58,610 nt of DNA, taken from the IMG/VR virus record IMGVR_UViG_3300037041_000775, positions 1 to 58,610 of that record. One strand, written 5' to 3'. Every line of letters starts with the position of its first letter. Position 1 is the first letter of the stretch. The notes below the pieces were generated by a model. That model was not told the origin of the DNA. It worked only from the letters and a program-made list of their open reading frames with translations, and ran no database searches. A program made the position numbers and the translations under genes. Shown here piece after piece: positions 16,147 to 26,010 of this stretch. Origin of the DNA: a virus.

Positions 16147-19100
16147 ATGCTCGCTGCCCTTCGTACCGCTGTCGCGTCCGTGTCCTCGGAACTTGCCGAG
16201 AAGAACGCGGTGACGCGCATCCTTGCGGAGCATGGGCACCGCCGCGCGCCGACCGTCGTGCAGCAGCGCGACGGTAGCGGCATCACGCGCGTCTACCTCT
16301 GGACTGACGCGGGCATCGCGCTCGTGACGGGGCCGTCGCTCGAAGGCACGGTCTACGAAGTCCACGCCGTCCCGGCGGACGCCGATCCCACGTCCTTCGA
16401 CCTGTTCATCCCCGGCGAGCGCGGGCGCTCGGCGTTCGCCGCTGGCCGCAAGGCGAAGGCACTGGCGAACCCCGCCCCGTCGCGCACGTCGCTCGCGGCG
16501 ACGCCCCGGCGCATCGCTGCGCGCCCCGTCGCGCCGCCCCCGGCGCGCACCGCCCCGATGCTCCACAACCCGCCGAAGGGTCCGCCCGCGTCGATCCCCG
16601 GTCCCGAAGCCTTCGCGCCCGCCGCTGGCGATGTCTACGGCTCCGCGATGCTGGACAAGATGCTGGCGCTCAACAAGTACGGCACTCAGCCCAGCGTCCC
16701 CACGGCTCTGCTTGCCACTGTGATCCGCCGCATCGTGAAAGACATCGGGCTCGCGGACAAGGTGAGCATCGAGAAGGACACGGGCTCGGTGTGGGACGTG
16801 ACGTTTCACCCGAAGCCTGCGGGTACGATGTTCGAGCCCGACGTTGAGCCGAAGCTGAAGAAGGTGATGACCGTCGGGCTCGGCGGCAACTATGGAGGCA
16901 TCGGCTTCGCAGGCCCGTCGTCCCCCGACCCCTACGCCGACTACGCGGGGCCGACGGCGACCGTTTTCAAGGCTCCCTACGCCAACTACGTCGAAGCCCT
17001 GCTCTACGGCGCGCTCGTCGCCAACGGCATCGCGACGCTCCCCAGCTACGCGCCCCCGACGCCCTCGAAGGCGAAGGCGAGCACGGCCAGCAGCACGGCG
17101 AAGGCTGGCGCGGGCAAGGTCTACATCACGTTCCAGCCGGGGGTCGGCCTCACCGTCTCCGGCGACACCTACGACGTGAAGGACATCATCAAGGCCGAAG
17201 GCTTCTTCTGGACCGGCAAGCCCGACAAGAACGGCCTCGGCAAGTTTGGCTACCCGCCGAGCGTATGGGCGGGGGCGAAGAGCGATTCTGCCACGTCCAC
17301 GTCTTCGCTCGTCGGCTGGGCCGGGAAGCAGCAGACCGTCGCGGACACGGCCGTTGCGCTGTCGCAGGCGTTGACTGCCGCAGGCATGGACGTGCTCGTC
17401 ACCGGCATCATCGGGGCCGGGACGCCCATCGCCGCGCCCGCCGCGCCCGCTGCCCCGAAGAGCGCCGACCCGAACCCCCCGCCGCCGTCGCCCGTCACGT
17501 CGATCTCGGTGCCCTTTGGGGCTCCGCTGGAACCGCTCCAGCCGAACCCCGTGTGGGGCGAAGGCGGCGGCGTGAACGCCATCGCGTCGCGGCTCGTCTA
17601 CCACGCGCCGAAGCCGGGAGGCGGGCTCAGTGGCGAAGTGCTGCGCGACACGCAGACCGGCAAGCTGTTCCTCGCGAAGTACCCGCCCAACAAGGACATG
17701 ATCGCGAGCGAAGTCCTCGCCGCGCACCTCTACCGTGCCTTCGGCGCGCTCGCGCCCGATATGCGCGCCGCCACCGTGAAGGGGAAGGCGGCGATCCTCT
17801 CGCCGTGGATCGACGGGCTGAAGCAGATCGCGTCCAGCGCCTCGGGCTGGAACGCGACGGTGCCCGCGCTGGAGAAGAAGTACCTCGCCGCGACGTTCCC
17901 GCTCGACGTGTGGCTCGCGGACTACGACGTGGTCGGCCTCACCTACGACAACATGCTGTGGGTGCCGCCCGATCCGCACGTCATCCGCGTGGACCCCGGC
18001 GCGTCCCTCATGTTCCGCGCATCGGGCTCGTTGAAGTCGCCGCTTCCGACGACCGACGCCGCGCCCGACCTCGATTCGATGCTCTTCAAGCCGAAGAACG
18101 ACAAAACCCCTGTCGTGTTCGCGGCGGCGAAGGACGACCCCTCGCTCATGCTCCCGGTGGCGAACGCGCTGACGGGCACGCCGATCAAGTTTATCGACGC
18201 GCTCGCCAAGTGGGCGGGCTACGCGATGTCCACGGGCCTCACCTTCCCGACCCTTAGCATCGGTGACTTCCTGTATGACCGCGCGAAGACGCTGCGGGAC
18301 GCCGTCATGGCGAAGGCAGGCGTCTCGGCATCTACCGTGAGCGTCGGCACCCCGGCGGGTGCGACCGTGACGTTCGACCGCGAGAAGCTGGCGAAGGCCG
18401 TCGCAGAACTGATCGGCGGCACCTACGCGCTCGCGGGCGGCGTCCTTCCGACCGTCTACGTCTCGACGGCGGACGGCGCGCAGTGGCACACCGGCTTCTA
18501 CCACGCATCGCAGGGCTTCGCGCAGGCGAAGGTGATGAAGTACGACGGGGTCACGAACGAAGACTTCGGCGTCGTGTCGATAGCGGTTCCGTCACCGTTC
18601 ACGTCGGCGTTCTACTTCAAGGCCGTCCCCTACTTCGCGGACGAGATCAAGAGCATCATCAACGCGAACACCGCGTCTGCGCCCGCGCCGACCCCCGCGA
18701 CGCCCGCTGGGGAGCCCACGACGAAGCAGTTCGCCGGAGTTGCGGGGAACATCGCGAAGCGCGTCGCCGCGCTGCTCCCCGGTCTGGTGACGGTGAAGCC
18801 CCCGGTGGGGCCGTCGGGCGTGTGGGAAGTCAACAGCCTGACCTCCACCGCTACGGGCGTCTCGATCAACGTGCAGGGCGACACGCTCCACGCGACCATC
18901 TTCTCAAACGGTGCCCCGAAGCAGAAGCTGTCCTATGAGGGCGTTTCCGACGCCTCGATCTCGTTCCTCGTGTCGCGCGCCGCCGACATCGCCAACGCCT
19001 TCAAGCCCTACTTGATGAAGGCTCCCGCCCCGGCCGTCGTGCCGACCCTCCCCACGTCGTCTGCGCCGCTCGCGCTGGAGAGCTTGTCGCTCACCGAAGT

Positions 19101-21915
19101 GGACGCGCTGCCGAATGGCTCGGTGGTCGCGAGCGAAGACGGTACGTCGCTCTACATTCGCGATTCTTCGGGCCTCTGGCGCGAGTTGACGCCCGAAGGC
19201 GACTTCACGTCGGGGATCTTCTCCGATGACGTGGTGGACACGCTCGGGACGACGCTGCTGGCTTACGAGGGCGACGGCAAGGGGCCGGAGCCCGACGACG
19301 CCATCATGCTGTCGGCCTACTACTCGACGGCGAAGAAGAAGATCGCTGCCGCACAGGGCATCCCCGCTGCCGCCGCCCCGAAGCCCCCGCGTGCGCCGAA
19401 GCCCGCCGCCCCGGCGAAGTCCGCCGCTGCCATGCTGGACGATGACCCCGAACCGTGGCCGTCGGCCCATTATCAGATCCCCGGCGCGATGCCGAACGAC
19501 AGCGTGTGGTACGCCGTAGGTGGCGCGAAGGCGCTGGCGATGCGGCTGGCGAACGCCGTGAAGGGGAAGCAGTTGGGCAGCTTCCCCGGCGGGAAGATGA
19601 CCGATCCCGCGACGAAGAAGGAGTTCTACGTCAAGTTCTTCAAGAACGTGCAGCACGCGGAAACCGAAGCCCTCGCGTCGCACTTCTACCGCGCGCTCGG
19701 CATCAACGCGCCCGACGCGCGCGTCGTCACGGCGGGCCTGCTCGGCGGGCACGCGAGCGGCTACAACGCCGTGCTGATCACGCCGTGGAAGGACGACTAC
19801 AAGCAGCGCGCGAACGGTGACTTCACGACGGGCGAGAAGGTCGAGTTGGCGAAGCAGTTCCCCGCCGACGTGTGGATGGCAAACTACGACGTGGTCGGGA
19901 AGGGACCGGCCACAAAGTACGACAACCTGCTGGTGAACGCCGCCTACAACGTGGAAGCACCCGCGCACTTCCTGCGCGTCGATCAAGGTGCGGCGCTCGA
20001 CTACCGAAGCACGGGCAGCGTGAAGAAGAGCGCGAGCGATTGGGCTGCGAACGCGGCGAAGACGTGGGGCGACTTCCTCTCGTCGCAGCACCCGACGATC
20101 TTCAAGGTCTTCGGCAACGCGACGCCGACGACGGGCGCGGAGACGATCCAGCGCATCAACCTGCTGACCGATTCGGACTTCTTTGGATACGCGCTCTTCC
20201 GGTCGGGCCGCACCGATCTGACCGACGTGCTGAAGGCACGCGCGGGCTGGCTCTTCCAGATGCTGACGGCCTTCCAGACGCTGACGGGGAAAAAGCCGAA
20301 GGCGGCGGCTCCGGCCCCGGCACCCGCCGCCCCGGCCCCCACCGGAATCCCCAACTACGCCATTTCCGGCACCATCCTCGACGCCGACGAACTGAACGAG
20401 GTGGCCTTCAACCCGCAGCCGCTGCTCGTCGCCAGCACGACGAAGAAGACGGCGCACTTGAAGAAGTCCGGTGGGCTCTGGCTCAACTGGAAGGGCACCG
20501 ACACCAGCTATCCGGCGAAGACGGAGAAGCTGGCTCCCGGCACCTACAAGGTCATTGAGTACGACTACGACCTTGAAGGGAAGTCCTACGCCGAACTCTA
20601 CGCGCTCGCGTTCCCGCAGGAGCCGCCGACGAGCATCCCGCTCACGACGGGACAGACGCTGACCATCACGCTGGGCACGCTGGCAGGCGCAACCACGCTG
20701 AACGCCGCGATCCTCACCTACCCGCTGCTCGTCGCGGACGGCCCGCAAAAGCTGGTCTACATCAAGCACCCGAAGACGGATCACTGGATCGGGTGGGGCA
20801 AGGGCATGGAAACCCCGCTGTTCCCGAAGCAGCTACCGGGGGGCCTCTACACGATGGTGGACTACGGTCCCCATCTGGCGGGGGACAAGTCGTTCGCGGA
20901 CCTCTACGCGCTCGCGTTCCCGCCGTCTGCCGCGCCGACGTTCGTGGAAGGCACCGTCTACACGGCCCTGACGCTGAACGCCAACGTGGCGCACGGGCAG
21001 TGGATCCTTGTTCGCGACACGGCGGATCCGTCGGTCCTCTACACGGGCGGGTTCAAGGACGGGTTCTGCAAGGTCGGACCTACGGGCCTCACGGGCTCGG
21101 CGGGGACGCTCCCCGAAGGCAACTACGAAGTCGTGTCCGCCGACAAGGAAACTGTCGGGGCCACGGCGTCCGACGCGCTGTATGCCCAGTACGCCGTGCT
21201 GAAGGGGCCGAAGACCGTCGAGCAAATCAAGGCGCTGGCGCAGCAGGTGCAGCAGATCGTCGCGGCGAAGGGCTTCGCCACGCAGGGCAGCGTCGGCATG
21301 GGCTTCATCGTGACGCTGTACGAAGGCACGGAGCCCAACGGCTTCGAGGTGCTGTTCATGCGCTCGGGGGCCAGCGGGAAGGTCACGATCAAGTTCCAAG
21401 GCAGCGACCTCGGCCTCTACACGCTCGGCAAGGCAGGCGTCGCGGAGACGGTCGCCAACGCCGTGCTCGGCCAGCTTCGCCTGAAGATCGCGCAGTTCAA
21501 CCTCACGAAGCAGCCAGCGTCCGTGATCGACCTCGGTTTGCCGATGTCCGCCGCAGCAGCGGCGGCTACCGCCATGCCCGCCGTCGGGGCGATCCTCACG
21601 ACGGTCGCTCAGGTCAAGGCGCTCCCGCAGTACAGCGTCATCGCCTACGCGCACGCCGTGAGCGACAGCAAGGCCCACATCATCTTCTACCGTTGTGTCG
21701 CTTCCGACGAGTGGATGACGCTCACCTTCGACAACGAACCGAAGGGCGCACCCCTGCTGACTTCGGAAGTCATTGACGACGGCGACAGCGAGTGGGGCGT
21801 CGTCGTGATCCGTGTCGGCTCGGGCACCGACCTCGATCCGTTCTTCGGGCACTTCATGGACGTGACCGGGAAGTCGGGAAACACCTTCGTCGCCTCTTTC
21901 CCCATCGGAGCCTGA
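16147..21915 (+). CDS. Giant multidomain virion-type protein with two kinase-like domains
   Basis: 1922 aa; GGGAGG then ATG at 16147. It alternates Pro/Ala linkers with compact domains. Two related segments (about 480-640 and 1135-1305) look like HipA/PI3-kinase-type folds. Each has a lysine in a strand (K511 in LFLAKY; K1163 in YVKFF), E-x-L-A-x-H-x-Y-R, then ADYDVVG/ANYDVVG (D594/D1248), YDN (N602/N1260) and RVDPG/RVDQG (D616/D1279). After 1410 come two about 100-aa repeats ending KSYAELYALAFP/KSFADLYALAFP, and further beta modules. There is no membrane helix. It may modify host or virion proteins after entry; kinase activity is inference. Confidence 0.8.
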   Translation: MLAALRTAVASVSSELAEKNAVTRILAEHGHRRAPTVVQQRDGSGITRVYLWTDAGIALVTGPSLEGTVYEVHAVPADADPTSFDLFIPGERGRSAFAAGRKAKALANPAPSRTSLAATPRRIAARPVAPPPARTAPMLHNPPKGPPASIPGPEAFAPAAGDVYGSAMLDKMLALNKYGTQPSVPTALLATVIRRIVKDIGLADKVSIEKDTGSVWDVTFHPKPAGTMFEPDVEPKLKKVMTVGLGGNYGGIGFAGPSSPDPYADYAGPTATVFKAPYANYVEALLYGALVANGIATLPSYAPPTPSKAKASTASSTAKAGAGKVYITFQPGVGLTVSGDTYDVKDIIKAEGFFWTGKPDKNGLGKFGYPPSVWAGAKSDSATSTSSLVGWAGKQQTVADTAVALSQALTAAGMDVLVTGIIGAGTPIAAPAAPAAPKSADPNPPPPSPVTSISVPFGAPLEPLQPNPVWGEGGGVNAIASRLVYHAPKPGGGLSGEVLRDTQTGKLFLAKYPPNKDMIASEVLAAHLYRAFGALAPDMRAATVKGKAAILSPWIDGLKQIASSASGWNATVPALEKKYLAATFPLDVWLADYDVVGLTYDNMLWVPPDPHVIRVDPGASLMFRASGSLKSPLPTTDAAPDLDSMLFKPKNDKTPVVFAAAKDDPSLMLPVANALTGTPIKFIDALAKWAGYAMSTGLTFPTLSIGDFLYDRAKTLRDAVMAKAGVSASTVSVGTPAGATVTFDREKLAKAVAELIGGTYALAGGVLPTVYVSTADGAQWHTGFYHASQGFAQAKVMKYDGVTNEDFGVVSIAVPSPFTSAFYFKAVPYFADEIKSIINANTASAPAPTPATPAGEPTTKQFAGVAGNIAKRVAALLPGLVTVKPPVGPSGVWEVNSLTSTATGVSINVQGDTLHATIFSNGAPKQKLSYEGVSDASISFLVSRAADIANAFKPYLMKAPAPAVVPTLPTSSAPLALESLSLTEVDALPNGSVVASEDGTSLYIRDSSGLWRELTPEGDFTSGIFSDDVVDTLGTTLLAYEGDGKGPEPDDAIMLSAYYSTAKKKIAAAQGIPAAAAPKPPRAPKPAAPAKSAAAMLDDDPEPWPSAHYQIPGAMPNDSVWYAVGGAKALAMRLANAVKGKQLGSFPGGKMTDPATKKEFYVKFFKNVQHAETEALASHFYRALGINAPDARVVTAGLLGGHASGYNAVLITPWKDDYKQRANGDFTTGEKVELAKQFPADVWMANYDVVGKGPATKYDNLLVNAAYNVEAPAHFLRVDQGAALDYRSTGSVKKSASDWAANAAKTWGDFLSSQHPTIFKVFGNATPTTGAETIQRINLLTDSDFFGYALFRSGRTDLTDVLKARAGWLFQMLTAFQTLTGKKPKAAAPAPAPAAPAPTGIPNYAISGTILDADELNEVAFNPQPLLVASTTKKTAHLKKSGGLWLNWKGTDTSYPAKTEKLAPGTYKVIEYDYDLEGKSYAELYALAFPQEPPTSIPLTTGQTLTITLGTLAGATTLNAAILTYPLLVADGPQKLVYIKHPKTDHWIGWGKGMETPLFPKQLPGGLYTMVDYGPHLAGDKSFADLYALAFPPSAAPTFVEGTVYTALTLNANVAHGQWILVRDTADPSVLYTGGFKDGFCKVGPTGLTGSAGTLPEGNYEVVSADKETVGATASDALYAQYAVLKGPKTVEQIKALAQQVQQIVAAKGFATQGSVGMGFIVTLYEGTEPNGFEVLFMRSGASGKVTIKFQGSDLGLYTLGKAGVAETVANAVLGQLRLKIAQFNLTKQPASVIDLGLPMSAAAAAATAMPAVGAILTTVAQVKALPQYSVIAYAHAVSDSKAHIIFYRCVASDEWMTLTFDNEPKGAPLLTSEVIDDGDSEWGVVVIRVGSGTDLDPFFGHFMDVTGKSGNTFVASFPIGA

Positions 21916-21920
21916 GCATC

Positions 21921-24900
21921 ATGCGTCGTTCCATGTTGCACCCCGCTCGCCGCAACCCCTACAACAACAGCGTCGCGCAAGCCCTTCACCAGTGGCTCAC
22001 GTCGAACGGGCTGCTGGCGACCGCCATGAGCGGCGAAGCGCCCGCAGAACCCGTAGTGCTCGCCGCTCCCGTGGCTGCTGCGCCCGCCCCCGTCGTCATG
22101 GCGACCATCGGATCCCCGCCGACGTTCTTCCCGACGGGCATCGCGCCCACACAGTTGGCCGCGTTGCCGACGAAGGGCGTGTCCGGTGGAGGCGCGGTCG
22201 TCGTGCTCTACCCCGGCCCCGACGAAAATCCGACGGCATGGTATCACTATGCCACGGGCGATTGGTCGAAGCTGGTGGGGCCGCAGGGCGATATCCCCGG
22301 CATGTACTTGGATACCTATCTGACGGAGGAAGACTTCGCACACACGGTCGCTTCGTCCAAAGCAGCGTACTACGCCGGAACTGCGGCCTTTGGGGCGACC
22401 TACACTGGACCGCTCATCATGGCGGCTCCGGCGTCGCCCTCAACGAGCGCGAGCGTCGCCGCTGCTCCGGCGGCTGCGGGCGGCATGGATCCCGACGTGT
22501 TCGCCGCCTTGCAGGCGCTCGTCGCCTACATCAAGGACGACGAGACGAAGGTCGAAATGACCGACGGGCTCATGGCCGCGATCAACACGAAGGCGAGCAT
22601 GGGCATGGGCTACTGGCTTTCGTCGGCCACGAGTTCCGCGTTCAACTACAAGGGCACGGTGACGCAGCGCGGAGCCTACCTCTCCAAGCTGGCCGATCTC
22701 GGGCTGATGAAGCACTACGGGCACTCCAGCACCGGGAAGAAGCAGTACGAAGTGGTGAAGCTGGGTCGTGATGTCGCGAAGGAGATCGCGACCGTCGGCT
22801 ACGCCACGCTCGCGTCCGTGATCAAGGCATCCGCCGGGAAGGCTCCGAAGGCGAAGACCCCGAAGGCTCCGCAGGCCGCAGCCGTTGCCGCAGCGGCGGC
22901 GGGCCTCACGGCGGTCACGGCACCGAAGGCGACGGCGAAGTCGCAGAAGATCACGTCCATCGTGGACAGCCTCGGCGTGCTCGGGCCGCTCATTGTGGAA
23001 GCGGCGTCGAAGGTCACGTCCATCGTCGCGGAAGCGGGTGCGGGCGGCATCAGCATGACGATGAAGGCCGACATCGATTCGTCCGTGCGCTTCGACGCTG
23101 CGACGGCGAACACCGTCACGTTCACCTACTTCAAGAACAGCTTCGCCACGTCTGAAAAGACGATCACGGTCGCCGTGCCCGATCAAGCGGGGATCATCGC
23201 CAGCACGCTCGCGCAGGCGATGGTCTACTTTCTGATCTACTCGCACGAGAGTGCGGGGAAGCTGGCCGCGCAGCCGCCGCAGCCGCTGCCCGATGCGCTC
23301 GTTGTGGACGGCGTTCCGCTTGTCGCGGGTGCAGTGCTCACGACGGGCGCGCAGCAGTCGGCACTGCCCCCCGGTTCCGTCGTGGTGAGCGGCGTTGTGC
23401 GGTACTACGCCTACCCCGAGTGGGACACCTACTTCAAGCCCGTCCCGAACCCGCAGGCGGCGGCGCAGCAGGGCATCGTGTTCCCGGCCCCGAAGCAGCC
23501 GGGGTGGCCCGCACCGCAAGTCGCTCCGACGCAGGCCGTCTACGAAGAACTCCCGGTCGGCACGCTGCTCCGCACGGACTTCCAGCCGGGGGGCACTGGC
23601 GTCGGCTCTTCGCTCTTCGCTGTGCGCGTGGACGCCGTCGGCTATCAGAAGATCGACACGTCGGGCGTCGTGAATACGTCGTCCTCGAAGCGCCCGCCGT
23701 CGAAGCTGGTGACGGACGCTGCGACGAACAAGGCAACGCCCTACATCGTCTTCCTCGGAAAAGGCAAGGTCGAGACGCCGACGTTCTACAAGGAGTGGAT
23801 CGAAGGCAAGCGCATTGACAATGCCGACGCAAAGGCGACCGAAGCCGCCGCGCAAGTTGAAGTGCTGGCCGAAGTCCTCGGCATCGATCCGCGCGTCGCG
23901 GCGCTGTTCACGACGAAGGCGCTCCAAGCGATGATCGCGCAGTCGGGCATCCCCTACATGGGGAGCACGTTCTTCCCGCCGACGCCCGTGCCACACGCCT
24001 ACCCGTCGGTCCTGTTGAAGAAGAACCCCGGCCTGCTCGGTGGCTTCCGCTCGAACCCCGAACGCTACCGCGACGTGGTGCGGCAGGTACTGCGGAACCC
24101 GCGCCCGTCGCTCCGCGACTTGCAGGACGCCGAACTGCTGGACGCGGCGGGCCTGCCGCTTCACGACTGCCTGCCGCGCAAGCGCAACCCTGACGGCGGG
24201 CTGGCGGAAGCGACCGACACCGAGACGGGCATCATCAAGGCCGTCGTGGACGCCTTGAAGAAGGCGCTGGGCAGCAGTGAGAAGCCCGACGGATCTACGA
24301 AGATTGCACAGGCCATCGACGGCAAGCTGCAAGGCATGTACGACACGGGCAGCAAGCACGGAGGGGGCGTGCGCCCTGAGACGGGCAGCAACCTCGGTGC
24401 CTACCTTCGCTACCTCGTCGCAGCACGCGCGGCGGGGCTGTGGAAGAACTACATCGACCCCGGCGAGCGCGCCGTGACCCGTGCGCTGGGCTACTCGCCG
24501 CAGCAGGCCGATGATCCGACGCAGTCGATCCGCGTCAACGAAGACGGCCTGTCGCAGATCGAAGCGATGAAGGCGGCGGGGCTCATTAGCGGCCCCGTGA
24601 CCCCGTCGCAGGCGATGAAGACGTGGCTCACGAAGCAGAAGTCGGGCAGCGGGTGGGTACGCGCTGACGTAGGAGAGCCGTGGATCCCGTCCAGCGCCCT
24701 CACGCCGCCGAGCAACTACGCCGGGAAGATGCCGAGCAATAGTCAAGGCACAACGTCAGATTACAGCGACAAGGGCGACAACAGCCAGAAGGGTAGCATC
24801 CAGCACTGGAACACCTACCAGCGCGCGGAGGGCGGCGGAAGCTGGGAAGGCAAGCTGCCCTATCCGTCGTGGGCTGCGGAGCCGTGGGCGAACGTCGAAG

Positions 24901-25547
24901 GGTTCTGTGTGGACTACCACGACGTGACGTGGTTGAAGTACACGGCGGGTGAGTGGGGCGCGTCGCTCTACGGCTACGGCGGCAGCGGTGGCGGCGTGAA
25001 AGCGAACCTCACGAACTTCCTCATGCGCGCGAACACCCGTGACCCGCGCTTCGTCCTGCTGCCGGGGTCGAAGATCAAGAGCGGGCCGATGGCGACGTTC
25101 CAAGAAGAAGCGGCCATTGTCTTCGTGTCGATTGACGAAAAGCCGTTGAAGATCGAGGTCGTCAGCGTCGGGAAGAACATCGCTTCCGGCGCGCACCTCA
25201 CGACGGAGCAGATCACGGCGTGGATCCGCGCGCGGCCCGCCTACCCGACGGGGCCGAAGCCCGTGGGACCGGCGGCGGGCATCGCCATCCACCGCAACCC
25301 CGCTCCGGCGGGCACGCGGCTGAACGTGCGCGAAGTCCACGCGCTACTCTTCGACCGTTCGCAGTGGGGACCGGGGGCCGTGCGGGCGTGGCTCACGCGG
25401 CACGGGATGGACGGGCTCACCGTCTCGGCGGCGGGCGGCAACTGGCGCGTCGCGATCTACGGATCGGATGCGTTCTACCCCAACACGATCCGGTCGCGGA
25501 GCGTCGGCAACGGCATCGCTGCGCTCGTCGGTCGTCCCCTGAAGTGA
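21921..25547 (+). CDS. Giant multidomain protein sharing modules with its neighbours
   Basis: 1208 aa; ATG at 21921, 5 bp after the previous gene. It starts MRRSMLHPARRNPYNNS. Pro/Ala linkers separate domains. Small beta modules (SALPPGSVVVSG) resemble ones in the 1922-aa protein (KALPQYSVIAYA). Two helical segments read like winged helices (AYLSKLADLGLMKHYGHSS; IEAMKAAGLISG). KKNP, SNPE, RNPR and KRNP sit at domain borders. The last 80 residues (VHALLFDRSQW ... VRAWLTRHG) match the C-terminus of the nearby helicase. The function is unknown; a virion-carried or assembly protein fits the context. Confidence 0.8.
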   Translation: MRRSMLHPARRNPYNNSVAQALHQWLTSNGLLATAMSGEAPAEPVVLAAPVAAAPAPVVMATIGSPPTFFPTGIAPTQLAALPTKGVSGGGAVVVLYPGPDENPTAWYHYATGDWSKLVGPQGDIPGMYLDTYLTEEDFAHTVASSKAAYYAGTAAFGATYTGPLIMAAPASPSTSASVAAAPAAAGGMDPDVFAALQALVAYIKDDETKVEMTDGLMAAINTKASMGMGYWLSSATSSAFNYKGTVTQRGAYLSKLADLGLMKHYGHSSTGKKQYEVVKLGRDVAKEIATVGYATLASVIKASAGKAPKAKTPKAPQAAAVAAAAAGLTAVTAPKATAKSQKITSIVDSLGVLGPLIVEAASKVTSIVAEAGAGGISMTMKADIDSSVRFDAATANTVTFTYFKNSFATSEKTITVAVPDQAGIIASTLAQAMVYFLIYSHESAGKLAAQPPQPLPDALVVDGVPLVAGAVLTTGAQQSALPPGSVVVSGVVRYYAYPEWDTYFKPVPNPQAAAQQGIVFPAPKQPGWPAPQVAPTQAVYEELPVGTLLRTDFQPGGTGVGSSLFAVRVDAVGYQKIDTSGVVNTSSSKRPPSKLVTDAATNKATPYIVFLGKGKVETPTFYKEWIEGKRIDNADAKATEAAAQVEVLAEVLGIDPRVAALFTTKALQAMIAQSGIPYMGSTFFPPTPVPHAYPSVLLKKNPGLLGGFRSNPERYRDVVRQVLRNPRPSLRDLQDAELLDAAGLPLHDCLPRKRNPDGGLAEATDTETGIIKAVVDALKKALGSSEKPDGSTKIAQAIDGKLQGMYDTGSKHGGGVRPETGSNLGAYLRYLVAARAAGLWKNYIDPGERAVTRALGYSPQQADDPTQSIRVNEDGLSQIEAMKAAGLISGPVTPSQAMKTWLTKQKSGSGWVRADVGEPWIPSSALTPPSNYAGKMPSNSQGTTSDYSDKGDNSQKGSIQHWNTYQRAEGGGSWEGKLPYPSWAAEPWANVEGFCVDYHDVTWLKYTAGEWGASLYGYGGSGGGVKANLTNFLMRANTRDPRFVLLPGSKIKSGPMATFQEEAAIVFVSIDEKPLKIEVVSVGKNIASGAHLTTEQITAWIRARPAYPTGPKPVGPAAGIAIHRNPAPAGTRLNVREVHALLFDRSQWGPGAVRAWLTRHGMDGLTVSAAGGNWRVAIYGSDAFYPNTIRSRSVGNGIAALVGRPLK

Positions 25548-25560
25548 AAGGAACAACGTC

Positions 25561-25995
25561 ATGAAGATGAAGCTTCGTCGGAACAGCGCGATGGTCGCCG
25601 CAACCGTGCTCGTGCAGGAGCGCGAACTACGCGGTGGCGCGACCCGCGCGCAAGTGCTCGTGCTGAAGCGCGGCGTCACCGCGCCGTGGCTCCCGAACTA
25701 CTGGAACCTCCCCGGCGGCAGCGTCGATCCCGGCGAGACGACGATGCAGGCGGCGGCGCGCGAGTGCGAAGAAGAGATCAGCATGGTCCCGAAGGGCCTG
25801 CGCCCGCTGGCAACGTACCATGACCCCGAAGGCTGGACGCTGGAGACGTTCGTGACGGATCGCTGGTCGGGCGAGCCCGTCGTGACGTGGGAAAGCGACG
25901 GCTACGCATGGGTCAGTCTGGACGATCTGCCGCACATGCGCTTCGTCCCCGGCGTTCGCGACGTGCTCGAAGCGGTGCTGCGCGCCGCTCGGTGA
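25561..25995 (+). CDS. Nudix hydrolase
   Basis: 144 aa. The Nudix box is GSVDPGETTMQAAARECEEE (about 55-76) and follows G-x5-E-x7-R-E-U-x-E-E, with Ser where the final Gly of the box is usual. MVAATVLVQE and NYWNLPGG are typical of MutT-like folds. The family cleaves nucleoside diphosphates linked to other groups; the substrate here is unknown. It lies between a giant protein and the helicase, with AAAGGAAC upstream of its ATG. A second, fused Nudix domain is encoded at 51494. Confidence 0.9.
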   Translation: MKMKLRRNSAMVAATVLVQERELRGGATRAQVLVLKRGVTAPWLPNYWNLPGGSVDPGETTMQAAARECEEEISMVPKGLRPLATYHDPEGWTLETFVTDRWSGEPVVTWESDGYAWVSLDDLPHMRFVPGVRDVLEAVLRAAR

Positions 25996-26010
25996 CGGTT
26001 AGGGGTGGGC

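Noticed and set aside
16102-25340. Very long antisense frames opposite the two giant genes (up to 800 codons)
   Set aside because: Arg/Val-rich translations without domains; these are third-position GC shadows of the sense genes, which have clear starts and motifs.
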